Below are positions 1 through 8,262 of a stretch of 45,842 nt of DNA, one piece after another. This DNA comes from Candidatus Altimarinota bacterium. Lineage in GTDB: Bacteria > Patescibacteriota > Gracilibacteria > UBA4473. Location: positions 1 to 45,842 of the forward strand of contig JAIPGI010000009.1 in NCBI GenBank assembly GCA_021736215.1. Reading direction: 5' to 3'. The position numbers were made by a program, and so were the translations under genes. Below the pieces are notes generated by a model. That model was not told where the DNA came from. It did not search any database and saw nothing but the letters and a program-made list of their open reading frames with translations. Position 1 is the first letter of the stretch. Each line of letters begins with the position of its first letter.

Positions 1-1660
1 ACTGGTTGGGAGAGAGAGAAAAAGGAGCCCAAGAAACACTCCCAGTGGAACTGCTGTAAGAACCTCCATTGGAAGCAGATCCAGGTATATATTGGAGACC
101 TTCTAGAATAGGATCGGAAACGATGACATAGTCGAGGCTTTGAGTACCAGTATTCTGAATAGTTAGAGTATAGGAGATCGTATCTCCGACATTGACTGTA
201 GAATTGGGAAGAGGATTAGAAGTTTTGGAAATAGAAAGTCCTGGCTGAGGGGGAATGTTCACATTATGACAAATCTCTTGTGACTGAGGATTAGGAGAAA
301 TGCTTGAGTGATTGGTAAAAGCAGCATTGCAGACTTTCCCGTTTGCAGGACGAGAAATTACTTTGGCAAAGAAAGATCGGGTTATAGAGGTCCCTTTCGT
401 GATGGAAAGGTTTGTAAACGTTAGGGTATTCGTAGAGGCATTGTATGTGCCTCCAGCAGGATTTGAAACATATTGCAATCCTGCTTGGATAATATCAGAA
501 ACACTCACTCCGGTGAGATCAACATTCCCAGTATTGGAAATGGTAAGAATATAGGTGATTGTATCATCAATATTTACATTGGAATTTGGAAGTGGAGTAG
601 AGCTTTTTGTAATAGAAAGTCCTGGCTGAGGGGGGATGTTCACATTATGACAAACCTGCCCAGAAACAGCTGAAACAACTGGATTTGTATTTGATACAGA
701 AGCACTATTACAAACTTTACCATTTCCAGGGCGAGTGATAACTTTGAGCTTAAAACTTCGTGTAACAGACGCATTTGCGCTAAGTGAAAAAGAAGGAAAT
801 GAAATTATACCATTAGAGACAGTCCCTCCATTTGATGCGGAATTGGGGACATATTCTAGACCTGTTTGAATTGAATCTGTAACGATGATGGAAGGAAGTG
901 TTACATTCCCAGTGTTTTTGATCGTAAGGGTATAAAGGATTTCATTGCCAATGTTCACTGTCGAATCAGACACTGGATTTGCTGTTTTGGTGATTTGTAT
1001 AGCTGGTAAAGCTGGTTGTATGACTTCAAAGTTCACAATTAAATCTCCAGCAAAAGCATACGATCCAGCAACATTTCCAATGGGAATAATAGTGCTAGTA
1101 GTGTTTGGATCTCCTGGAAGTCGGAGTTTTAGTCCGGGTTGAGAGAGTCCGATGTCCACAAAATCAGAAATGGGATTCGGACCACTGATATTATCGGCAG
1201 ATATAGTAGCTAAAACCCCGTTGCCACTAGACCAATCGAGTGTGATAGTTGTGTTTTGAGCTTGATATCCGGCATCCTGTTGCGCGTTATTATGGAAATA
1301 AACATGGACACTTGCCTTATCACCTGCCTGAAGACCAGTAATACTATGAGAAAAAGGTTGTCCATTTGTAGCACAGGAGGCTACGGTGCTACGACACTCC
1401 CCCTTGGCTGCTGCAACAAAGTCCCGTTCATCTTTGTAATTTTCTTTATCAGTACCAAAAAGTCCACGTCTTTTATTGGCGAGAGAACTATCATCCGTAA
1501 AAAGATTAAATTCATTATGATTGAGTCCGTTTGGATATTGCGAAGAGGTTATCCCAGGACGCGAAGGATAAAAATCTCCTTGCCCAGCAAGAACATTTAT
1601 AAGTGGGCATACAGTCAGTATTGTACACAGAAGCCAGAAGCGAGAGAAAAAGTATTTCAT
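1..1660 (-). CDS. DUF11-repeat secreted surface protein, 3' end outside window
   Basis: The reading frame is open from an ATG at 1660 to the left edge, so only the first 553 codons are present. The N-terminus (MKYFFSRFWLLCTILTVCPL) is a signal peptide. After a unique region of about 200 residues come DUF11 (conserved repeat domain) modules of about 127 residues, each with the pattern TVNxGDTIxYTLTIxNTG and joined by the linker VNIPPQPGLSI; the linker DNA recurs at 229-273 and 610-654, 381 bp apart. DUF11 modules are Ig-like stalk or adhesion domains of secreted bacterial proteins; the specific ligand cannot be inferred. The start lies 7 nt beyond the stop of the small membrane protein upstream, so the two probably form an operon. 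The C-terminus and any anchor are not visible. Confidence 0.85.
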   Translation of the reverse strand, partial: MKYFFSRFWLLCTILTVCPLINVLAGQGDFYPSRPGITSSQYPNGLNHNEFNLFTDDSSLANKRRGLFGTDKENYKDERDFVAAAKGECRSTVASCATNGQPFSHSITGLQAGDKASVHVYFHNNAQQDAGYQAQNTTITLDWSSGNGVLATISADNISGPNPISDFVDIGLSQPGLKLRLPGDPNTTSTIIPIGNVAGSYAFAGDLIVNFEVIQPALPAIQITKTANPVSDSTVNIGNEILYTLTIKNTGNVTLPSIIVTDSIQTGLEYVPNSASNGGTVSNGIISFPSFSLSANASVTRSFKLKVITRPGNGKVCNSASVSNTNPVVSAVSGQVCHNVNIPPQPGLSITKSSTPLPNSNVNIDDTITYILTISNTGNVDLTGVSVSDIIQAGLQYVSNPAGGTYNASTNTLTFTNLSITKGTSITRSFFAKVISRPANGKVCNAAFTNHSSISPNPQSQEICHNVNIPPQPGLSISKTSNPLPNSTVNVGDTISYTLTIQNTGTQSLDYVIVSDPILEGLQYIPGSASNGGSYSSSTGSVSWAPFSLSPNQ

Positions 1661-1667
1661 AGAGAGA

Positions 1668-1940
1668 TTAGTACACAAAAGTGCGTTCTTCTGGAGGAGT
1701 AAGGCTGTCAGCATTTTCTGGAACAGAGAGCACTCGACCCTCGGCATCTTTTTGAAGTGGACGAGCTTCAAAGTTCTGAACAGGAGCGATATCACTTAAT
1801 TTTTGTGGAGTTATGGTGATGGTTTCTAGATGGGGCTTCGAAAAAGAAAATGTGGGAATTTGTCTTTTTATAAGGAAAAGCATCCCAACAGAAAGAACAA
1901 GTAAAACCAGAATGCCCAAATTTATCAAAAATTTTTTCAT
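1668..1940 (-). CDS. Small single-pass membrane protein, unknown
   Basis: A 90-residue protein with one N-terminal membrane helix (about residues 4-24) followed by a polar, proline-rich tail of about 65 residues predicted to lie outside the membrane. I do not recognise a family. It is the first gene of a probable operon with the DUF11-repeat surface protein, separated by 7 nt, so a role in export, anchoring or processing of that protein is possible but only inferred from position. A promoter-like pair lies about 25 nt upstream. ATG 1940 is the only sensible start because the helix begins immediately after it. Confidence 0.7.
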   Translation of the reverse strand: MKKFLINLGILVLLVLSVGMLFLIKRQIPTFSFSKPHLETITITPQKLSDIAPVQNFEARPLQKDAEGRVLSVPENADSLTPPEERTFVY

Positions 1941-1965
1941 TTCTTATATTCAAAAATCTCCCTGA

Positions 1966-1993
1966 ATTGTACCTCGTGCTTCAATTGCTTCAA
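1966..1993 (-). promoter_or_regulatory. Promoter for the 90-aa/DUF11 operon
   Basis: On the minus strand TTGAAG (1988-1993), 16 nt, TACAAT (1966-1971) resembles a sigma-70 promoter. The transcript would have a leader of roughly 18 nt before ATG 1940. Confidence 0.5.
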
Positions 1994-2021
1994 AATTTTT
2001 TTGAAGAAAAAAGAAGGAGTC

Positions 2022-2048
2022 TTAGCACTCCATTGACTTTTCTGCTAA
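2022..2048 (+). promoter_or_regulatory. CIRCE-like HrcA operator upstream of dnaJ
   Basis: TTAGCACTC, 9 nt, TTCTGCTAA. The CIRCE consensus is TTAGCACTC-N9-GAGTGCTAA; the left half matches 9/9 and the right half 6/9, with exactly the canonical spacer. It overlaps the -35 box of the dnaJ promoter, where a repressor would block polymerase. This predicts HrcA-type heat-shock control of dnaJ; hrcA itself is not in the window. Confidence 0.75.
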
Positions 2049-2061
2049 AGAATCTTAGAAT
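2033..2061 (+). promoter_or_regulatory. dnaJ promoter, leaderless layout
   Basis: TTGACT (2033-2038), 17 nt, TAGAAT (2056-2061). The -10 box ends 7 nt before ATG 2069, so transcription should begin at or within a base or two of the start codon. The AGGAG at 2064-2068 abuts the ATG with no spacing and cannot work as a normal Shine-Dalgarno. Confidence 0.75.
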
Positions 2062-2068
2062 TTAGGAG

Positions 2069-3118
2069 ATGTCCGACAATTACTACAAGGCTCTAGGGGT
2101 TTCAAAAAACGCCTCTCAAGCAGAGATAAAAAAAGCGTATCGCGAACTTGCTAAAAAACACCATCCCGACAAAGGAGGTGATGAAAAAGAATTTAAAAAA
2201 ATCCAAGAAGCATATGACACCCTTTCCGATGACCAAAAACGATCTCAATATGATCGATTTGGTGCCTCCGGAGAGAGAAGTAGTTCGTCTGGATTTGGAC
2301 AAGGGGGATTCTCGGCTCAAGGTTTTGGAGATTTTTCTTCAGGATTTGGGGGATTTGAAGATATATTCTCAAGTTTTTTTGGTGGAGGAGGTGGGCGCAC
2401 ATCGCAGAAAACTCGTGGATCTGATTTACAGGTCGAAGTGGAATTAGAATTTAATGAAGCAATTCGAGGAATAGAAAAACATTTTTCTTCGAAGCAACAT
2501 GTTGCATGTGATGTTTGCGCAGGAAAAGGGGGAAGTGGGAAAGTATCCTGTTCGAAATGTCATGGGACGGGAAGTGTTACACAACAATTTCAAACTCCTT
2601 TTGGTTCAGTAGCACAAAGAGTAACGTGTCCAGATTGCGGAGGAGAAGGCGTCAAATTCGAACACGTTTGTTCGCATTGTCACGGAGAAGGTCGACGCGA
2701 AGAAAAAATAAAAATTGATATCCGTATTCCGGCGGGAGTTGATGATGGGGCTACGTTAAAATTCTCAGGAAAAGGGGAGGCGGGAATGAGGGGAGCTGGA
2801 AATGGAGATTTATATGTATATGTACATATTCATCCTTCTAAAAAATTCCAAAGGGATGGAATGAATTTAATTTCCATCCTTCGTATTCCTGTTTTCGATG
2901 CTATTTTGGGAGGAAAATTCGATGTAGAAACATTTTGGGGAAAAGGATCAGTTACTATTCCGGAAAACGCGAGAGATGGTCAAATGCTTCGTATTAAAGG
3001 GAAGGGCGTAAAAACCGATGGACGGATAGGCGATCATATTGTTCGTATTGAATACGAAATGCCCCGAAAAATTTCAGGCAAGATGAAAGAGATGCTAGAA
3101 CAAATAAAGAAGTTATAG
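2069..3118 (+). CDS. dnaJ: Molecular chaperone DnaJ (Hsp40)
   Basis: A 349-residue co-chaperone that delivers unfolded proteins to DnaK and stimulates its ATPase. Visible domains in order: J domain (about 3-67) with the HPD motif at 32-34; a Gly/Phe-rich linker (about 70-112); a zinc-binding region with four CxxCxGxG repeats (Cys pairs at 147/150, 161/164, 187/190, 201/204); and the C-terminal substrate-binding domains. Length is slightly short but complete for a type I DnaJ. The gene stands alone here, without dnaK, grpE or hrcA. A CIRCE-like operator and a strong promoter immediately upstream indicate heat-shock regulation, probably from a leaderless mRNA. Confidence 0.97.
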   Translation: MSDNYYKALGVSKNASQAEIKKAYRELAKKHHPDKGGDEKEFKKIQEAYDTLSDDQKRSQYDRFGASGERSSSSGFGQGGFSAQGFGDFSSGFGGFEDIFSSFFGGGGGRTSQKTRGSDLQVEVELEFNEAIRGIEKHFSSKQHVACDVCAGKGGSGKVSCSKCHGTGSVTQQFQTPFGSVAQRVTCPDCGGEGVKFEHVCSHCHGEGRREEKIKIDIRIPAGVDDGATLKFSGKGEAGMRGAGNGDLYVYVHIHPSKKFQRDGMNLISILRIPVFDAILGGKFDVETFWGKGSVTIPENARDGQMLRIKGKGVKTDGRIGDHIVRIEYEMPRKISGKMKEMLEQIKKL

Positions 3119-3143
3119 AAAGTACTTACAGAGCGAAAAATCT

Positions 3144-3287
3144 TTAGCAATTGAGTCCCAATGCTCGGTTTTCTGTTCGTCGAACACGCGCTTTATCTTT
3201 ATTACTGCGTTTAGAAAGGGTTGACTTTTTGCGTCGCTCACAAATTTGGTGTCCTCCATGTCGTTTAGCGCTTGATCGGTTGGTCAT
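3144..3287 (-). CDS. Very basic 47-residue protein, unknown
   Basis: A short ORF beginning MTNRSSAKRHGGHQICERRK and ending NRALGLNC. Roughly a third of its residues are Lys or Arg, plus two His and two Cys. Size and charge resemble small ribosomal or other RNA-binding proteins, but I see no signature of bL34, bL36, bTHX or bS21 and do not assign a function. Support that it is real: a near-consensus promoter (TTGACA, 16 nt, TATGCT at 3320-3347) points at it, an AGAAGG lies about 13 nt before the ATG, and nothing else occupies this gap between dnaJ and the amidase gene. The alternative is a non-coding transcript from the same promoter. Confidence 0.6.
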   Translation of the reverse strand: MTNRSSAKRHGGHQICERRKKSTLSKRSNKDKARVRRTENRALGLNC

Positions 3288-3319
3288 TATTTAACTATTA
3301 GCCTTCTGAAATCGGGCAA

Positions 3320-3347
3320 AGCATAGCGAGCGAAGGAAAACTGTCAA
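3320..3347 (-). promoter_or_regulatory. Strong promoter for the 47-aa ORF
   Basis: Minus strand TTGACA (3342-3347), 16 nt, TATGCT (3320-3325), with a perfect -35 box. The predicted leader is about 26 nt. Confidence 0.65.
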
Positions 3348-3396
3348 GAAAATTATTGAACAAAAAATGTATTCAACAATGATATCGCTTTTATAA

Positions 3397-5970
3397 TCAA
3401 TATACTTTTTCTACTTTTACTCCATCAAAAAAGTAATCGATGATTTCATTGTAATTTTTCCCTTGCTTTGCAAGTTCTCGAGCAGAGTTTCCAGAAAGAC
3501 CAACTCCGTGTCCACGCTGTTCTAATCCTTCGTCAAAAGGTAACGCTCGAACTTTAGCCCAGGGGTAGGCCTTTTGCCATTTATCGGAACTTTGTCCAGA
3601 ACTCTGTGTAAAATACGGTCCAATTACTGGTTGTCCAGTATAGGTAAGAACTCGTCCTTCTGTCGCTTGAATAAGTTCTTTTTGTTTTACATGATATTGT
3701 TCCCAATCGTATCCCAAATAAAATTGAGAGCTTGCGGGATCGTCCTCTAAATCATAGAGCTGGGTATTGAATTTTCGCTTCGCGCCGGAATACACATAGG
3801 CATAGCTTCGCGCCAGTATATGAATAGATTCTTTCTTTGCATCGGGTTCAGTATCGGGCTCTTCGGCCAACCCCCACAAATATTCTTCAATCGGCAGTTC
3901 GTTCACAATTAATAAGCTATTTCCGCTTTCGGGATAGACACTTAACTGTCGTCGGAAACGATTGTAAGGAAGTTTCCCCAATTTACGGTCGTAATTCTTA
4001 ATCTGCAACACTCCGTCAGTTTCTATTTGGAGAGAACCAACAATCCAACTTTTATCTCCACTGGAGACACGTAGAAATTTCTTTTTTTGTTGGAGATCTG
4101 CATCAGGAATAATCTTGATTATGGTCGAAGCATCAATGAGTGCCAATTTATTATCATTCTCCCTCAAAAGAACTTTTTGATTCCCCTCGATGGTTGCATA
4201 TTTTCCATCAAAAAAAGCAAGTTTTACTTTTATGTTTCTTTGTTTCGTGCTCTCGGGAGCAGAAGATTTAAACATAGTTGCGGAAAGTTTTTTGAGAAAT
4301 TCTGGTTTTGCATCTTCTTCCTTTGCCGAAGGCAGAGGATTGGAGGAGGCTTGCATAATTCTATCGCCAGAAACCTGTATCAACAGTTCAAAATAGGGAA
4401 ATTCTTGATCTCGAAAAATTTTATCTTTGATAAATTCAGGATAGAGATGAATTTTGTAAACCCCATTGGGGGCATTATTTACAACAACACGTCCACGAAA
4501 AGTTCCTTTGTGTCCCGGTTTGATAGTTTCTATTGCGCGGAAGGGGGTAACGGTCATTCCTTCTGGAATATTTTGGGGAATGAATTGAGAAGTCTGCCCA
4601 AGCCAAACATCAAAAGATCCATTAGAAAATTCCAAATCAATAGTTATCCGATCATTTCGTTGCACGATGTTTTTTTTCATCAGCTGTGTGGAACTGACAA
4701 GAGGTTCCTTTTCGGGACGTTCAAATCGGTCAGGTTCTTTGGAGAACTGTGGAGCAACGTCACTTTTTTGTAAAAAATCACGGGCCATGAGACTTTCCGA
4801 TTTCTCTTGTCTATAGAGCACATCCATAAGGTAGGATACTTCTTTTCGGATTTCAGGAAGAAGTGATTCCAAATTTTTTCCAGGACACGATGTGCCATGT
4901 CCACGTCGGGCAACATCTTTGTGTCCAGAAATATTCCATGAGTTGGTGCCTAAGTAAAAGTCTCGACTATTTGGATTTACATCAAACCGACGGGCGTGAT
5001 CTGCCAAGAGGAGTTTAAGCACTTCAATCTGCCGATCAGTTGGAACCTCGTATTCGAAATTTCCCATCAGAGAAATCCCGATTGTTCCAATATTGTGATA
5101 AGCGGTGTGAGCGCCAACAGCGCGTGGACCACCAGCACGTCCTTCATATATATTCCCCTGTTTATCAATGACATAGTTATATCCGATATCACCCCATCCG
5201 CGCGTTAGTGTGTGAAAAGCATAAATTGCACGCATAATTTCCATTGGGTCGCGTCCGTTTTCAACGTACTCACCGGTATGATGAATAACAAATTTTCGGA
5301 TGATAGGACTTTCCGCAATGGGCCAACGAAGAGGATTCCCATCCTTATCTTGAGTAGCAATAACTTTGGGGCGGTATTGTGGGTCTACGAGATCTTCTTC
5401 AGTTTTAAACCATGTTTGAAAAAATCTCTGTTTGGATGGATTCCATGCTCGCAAACTTTCATCAGCATCCCATCCAGCACGGGAAATATATTCAGGTCGT
5501 TTTACCTGACGAGGAAGTCCCGTTTCTGGATCATCAAGAGTATCATCATCGAGTGGAGAAAAATCATTTTCTTTTTCTCTTACAGCGGTATCGGAATCTA
5601 ATTCCGCTACTAATCTTTCTCCAGGAATATGCGTGTTATAAAAATGTGCGACAACATCAACTGGCTCTTCGGATTTAATTTGGAGAGTATGTGTCCCGTC
5701 CTGAGCGAGAAGTAACTCCAAAAGACTCGGATTTTCGGTTTCAGTCTCATCTTCTGCTACGGGCCAAGGACGGAAATCTCCTTCAGTATTTCGATACCAT
5801 ACCTTGGGAAGAGGGGATCCGTCTTTGGTAAAAAGAGTAATTGCATTCCATTCCATATCCGAGGACAACTCAAATGTCCCTTGTGGAATATGTGTTTCAC
5901 TTTCATAAAAGGTCATTCCCCGGCTAGAACTAAGGAGTGCGGCAATACCGAGAACGAGACCTTCGAACAT
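3397..5970 (-). CDS. Secreted N-acetylmuramoyl-L-alanine amidase fused to a SpoIID-type domain
   Basis: An 857-residue cell-wall protein. The N-terminus is weakly signal-like. Residues about 160-380 form an Amidase_2/PGRP domain that would cut the bond between MurNAc and L-Ala of peptidoglycan; zinc ligands are visible as His in VIHHT (230/231), His350 in SGHKDV and Cys362 in TSCPG, and YNYVIDKQGNIYEGR is typical of the fold. A middle region (about 440-660) looks like beta-rich linker domains. The C-terminus (about 670-857) is SpoIID/LytB-like (LPIEEYLWGL, ARSYA, FTQSSGQSSDKWQ, RGHGVGLSG), a family that includes the SpoIID transglycosylase acting on denuded glycan. Both steps may therefore be in one chain. 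It has its own promoter at 6002-6030. Confidence 0.92.
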   Translation of the reverse strand: MFEGLVLGIAALLSSSRGMTFYESETHIPQGTFELSSDMEWNAITLFTKDGSPLPKVWYRNTEGDFRPWPVAEDETETENPSLLELLLAQDGTHTLQIKSEEPVDVVAHFYNTHIPGERLVAELDSDTAVREKENDFSPLDDDTLDDPETGLPRQVKRPEYISRAGWDADESLRAWNPSKQRFFQTWFKTEEDLVDPQYRPKVIATQDKDGNPLRWPIAESPIIRKFVIHHTGEYVENGRDPMEIMRAIYAFHTLTRGWGDIGYNYVIDKQGNIYEGRAGGPRAVGAHTAYHNIGTIGISLMGNFEYEVPTDRQIEVLKLLLADHARRFDVNPNSRDFYLGTNSWNISGHKDVARRGHGTSCPGKNLESLLPEIRKEVSYLMDVLYRQEKSESLMARDFLQKSDVAPQFSKEPDRFERPEKEPLVSSTQLMKKNIVQRNDRITIDLEFSNGSFDVWLGQTSQFIPQNIPEGMTVTPFRAIETIKPGHKGTFRGRVVVNNAPNGVYKIHLYPEFIKDKIFRDQEFPYFELLIQVSGDRIMQASSNPLPSAKEEDAKPEFLKKLSATMFKSSAPESTKQRNIKVKLAFFDGKYATIEGNQKVLLRENDNKLALIDASTIIKIIPDADLQQKKKFLRVSSGDKSWIVGSLQIETDGVLQIKNYDRKLGKLPYNRFRRQLSVYPESGNSLLIVNELPIEEYLWGLAEEPDTEPDAKKESIHILARSYAYVYSGAKRKFNTQLYDLEDDPASSQFYLGYDWEQYHVKQKELIQATEGRVLTYTGQPVIGPYFTQSSGQSSDKWQKAYPWAKVRALPFDEGLEQRGHGVGLSGNSARELAKQGKNYNEIIDYFFDGVKVEKVY

Positions 5971-6001
5971 ACTTGTGAGTGTGTTTTAGATTTTCCCCGC
6001 T

Positions 6002-6030
6002 ATTGTATGGATGAATTTTTGTTTGGTCAA
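6002..6030 (-). promoter_or_regulatory. Promoter of the amidase-SpoIID gene
   Basis: Minus strand TTGACC (6025-6030), 17 nt, TACAAT (6002-6007), leader about 25 nt without a good Shine-Dalgarno. The -35 context (AACTTTGACCAA) is the same as at the S41 protease promoter (8063-8091), hinting at shared control. Confidence 0.7.
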
Positions 6031-6099
6031 AGTTTTTGTTCATGAGTAAAAAAAGTATTTAAAATATATTAAAATTAAAGAAACCGACCAAACCTCGAA

Positions 6100-6123
6100 A
6101 GGCGAGATCTTGGGATCTCGCCT
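6100..6123 (-). terminator. Stem-loop after the S41 protease gene
   Basis: A 10-bp perfect stem (AGGCGAGATC / GATCTCGCCT) with a 4-nt loop, 53 nt past the stop of the protease gene. In the minus-strand transcript it is followed by a short, imperfect T-rich stretch, so it may be a weak intrinsic terminator. Confidence 0.5.
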
Positions 6124-6176
6124 CGCAATTATTAGAATGGTCTCATCTTCTTTTGTATCAGCTCGTAAATTTTTTC

Positions 6177-8033
6177 CTAGTGGTTTAGTACATACTGTAC
6201 AGCAGTATCTAATTGCAAATCTTCGGTCGCCTTAATTTGTTCTGGAGTTGGATCATCAATTTTGATATCAGGAATAACTCCGTGTTCGTTTCCAGTTTGT
6301 ATCCAACGGTGATCAGGAGTCAACCAACGGGCAACAGTAAGTTTCAAAATCCCTCCATTTCCGTAATTAACAATCTCCTGAACGGTTCCCTTTCCGACAG
6401 AAGTCGTTCCAATAATAATGCCTTTTTTGTGTTCTTGGACCATGGCAGAAAAAATTTCCGAAGCAGAAGCAGTCCCTTTGTTTTGAAGAACAACAATGTT
6501 TTTCTGATCGAACAGTTCTCCTTTTCGAGAGGAAATATAGTCTTGCTTACTCGTCTTGTAGTCAACAGAAAAAATCAAATCTCCCTTATCCAATAAAAAT
6601 TCACCCATTTCTACCGCAGAAGTGAGAAATCCTCCAGGATTATTTCGTAAATCAAGAATGATCCCTCGAGGGTGACGAGGAATAACTTCTTCATTGAGGA
6701 TTTTAGCGAAATCATCCTTTGTGCTTTTGGTGAATTTATGAATACCAATAACAGGAATTGATTTTTCCCATTTAATAGTAATAGCAGGAATATTTATTTT
6801 TCCGCGAGTAACTGTAATTTCTTTCTCCTCGCTTCCTCTGAGAATACGGAGCAAGACATTACTTCCTTGTGGCCCTTTTATCATATTAATAACTACATTG
6901 ACTGAAAGATTTGCAACAGGTTCCCCATCAATATGAGTGACAATATCTCCCGCAAGAATGCCGGCGGCTTCAGAAGGAGAACCCTTAATAGGGGCTGTAA
7001 TGGTGAATTTCCCTTCAATCATTTCCACATAAGCACCAATACCCTCAAATTCTCCATCCAAGCTATCACGAAAATTTTGGGATTTGTCAGGTTCTATATA
7101 GACCGAATATTTATCACCTAGTTTCTCTACCATAGCAGTGATAGCGGCTTCAATCATCTCTTCTTTCTTTGCATTGGTGAGATCTTCAGAAAATCGATAT
7201 TTATCACTAATCTGTTGGAAGACTCCCTCAAAAATTTTTCCATTTGGGATGAGTAGACCATCACCACTTTTCCGAACATCTACTAATTCACCATTATTCA
7301 GTGGTTCTATACGAATAACATTCGTCGTTGTCTTTTTCTCTTCAGTTGGAGACACCTGTTCTTCTAACGTTCTCGTACGACTTCGGAGTGGAGCAAGACT
7401 CGGTTTTGCAATACCAGGATTGATGGATGATTTTTTTTCTCCGTGATCGTGAAAACGATACAGCCAAGTAATAAAATCTTTTCGCTTGAGAAGTCCTCGG
7501 GGATCAAGTGGTCGGACATCAGAGTCTTCTAGAATTTTGGAGGCATAGGCAGCTTCTACTGCTCCCAAATATTCTGGCTCCTGAGAGGGAATCCCTGTGA
7601 CCCGAGTCTGAAATGCTTTGGAAACACGTTTTGTAACTAAAATACCTTTTGTTTTTACAATAGTTTGAATGGCTTCAATTCGAGAAATGTATCGTTCCTC
7701 ATCAAATTTTTCATCAGCTTTGATGAAACCACGACGAATAGCTTCCCTCAAAAACTGCGCTAAGGGAGAATCCTCTTTCACATTGGGGGGGAGTGGCGTA
7801 TCGAATGTTGCTGATTTTGGGTCAAATCCAGCATCTCGCAAAAGGACTTCCCAAAACATTTTTGCAGGGACATATTCTTCTGGACGAAAGAATGTACCAT
7901 CTTCTAGAATGCCTCGTTGGATGGCATCTTGAACTGCTGGATAAACTTTCCCATACTCGGGAATGTCTCGAAATGCCCAAACATTTGGAATAATAATGCT
8001 GAGGACGGTCAGTATCGAAAGAAATCGTTTCAT
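6177..8033 (-). CDS. S41 family C-terminal processing protease with SLH-like N-terminus
   Basis: A 618-residue exported serine protease of the CtpA/Prc family. Order: signal peptide (1-20); about 170 residues of SLH-like repeats (FRDIPEYGKVYPAVQDAIQR and later similar segments) that could tether it to the cell envelope; a linker; a PDZ domain (about 330-410) with the GIGAY and GSPSEAAGILAGDIV motifs; and the S41 catalytic domain with the likely Ser523 (GTASASE) and Lys548 (GKGTVQ) dyad. DLRNNPGG is also typical. S41 proteases trim C-termini of envelope proteins or activate cell-wall hydrolases; the adjacent amidase-SpoIID gene is a plausible partner, but that is inference. ATG 8033 fits the signal peptide. 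Confidence 0.93.
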   Translation of the reverse strand: MKRFLSILTVLSIIIPNVWAFRDIPEYGKVYPAVQDAIQRGILEDGTFFRPEEYVPAKMFWEVLLRDAGFDPKSATFDTPLPPNVKEDSPLAQFLREAIRRGFIKADEKFDEERYISRIEAIQTIVKTKGILVTKRVSKAFQTRVTGIPSQEPEYLGAVEAAYASKILEDSDVRPLDPRGLLKRKDFITWLYRFHDHGEKKSSINPGIAKPSLAPLRSRTRTLEEQVSPTEEKKTTTNVIRIEPLNNGELVDVRKSGDGLLIPNGKIFEGVFQQISDKYRFSEDLTNAKKEEMIEAAITAMVEKLGDKYSVYIEPDKSQNFRDSLDGEFEGIGAYVEMIEGKFTITAPIKGSPSEAAGILAGDIVTHIDGEPVANLSVNVVINMIKGPQGSNVLLRILRGSEEKEITVTRGKINIPAITIKWEKSIPVIGIHKFTKSTKDDFAKILNEEVIPRHPRGIILDLRNNPGGFLTSAVEMGEFLLDKGDLIFSVDYKTSKQDYISSRKGELFDQKNIVVLQNKGTASASEIFSAMVQEHKKGIIIGTTSVGKGTVQEIVNYGNGGILKLTVARWLTPDHRWIQTGNEHGVIPDIKIDDPTPEQIKATEDLQLDTAVQYVLNH

Positions 8034-8062
8034 GAAAATGAGAACTAAAAATTGTCAGACAA

Positions 8063-8091
8063 ACTTTAAAGGGAAGTAGGGGATTGGTCAA
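8063..8091 (-). promoter_or_regulatory. Promoter of the S41 protease gene
   Basis: Minus strand TTGACC (8086-8091), 17 nt, TAAAGT (8063-8068); leader about 24 nt. Confidence 0.6.
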
Positions 8092-8111
8092 AGTTTCATT
8101 GTTAAATTATT

Positions 8112-8148
8112 CAATCCCGGGTTCTAGGGTTTTTTGAACCCGGGATTG
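8112..8148. repeat. Palindromic element, 13-bp stem with 11-nt loop
   Basis: CAATCCCGGGTTC (8112-8124), 11-nt loop, GAACCCGGGATTG (8136-8148). Same architecture and core as two copies inside rsmA (44268-44300, 44451-44489). It lies between the S41 promoter and the sugar-transferase gene; with no T-run on either side it is not an obvious terminator. Confidence 0.8.
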
Positions 8149-8262
8149 GAAAATAGTAATCTATCGGTAAAAAAGTAATGAAGAAATGAAGTATCGAAGC
8201 ACCGAAGACAAAAAAGAAAAAAAACTTTAGTTTCTCTTATCTTTTTGCTTCAATACGGGATT

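Noticed and set aside
8112-8148. Intrinsic terminator
   Set aside because: No T-run follows on either strand and the same element occurs inside coding genes, so it is listed as a repeat.
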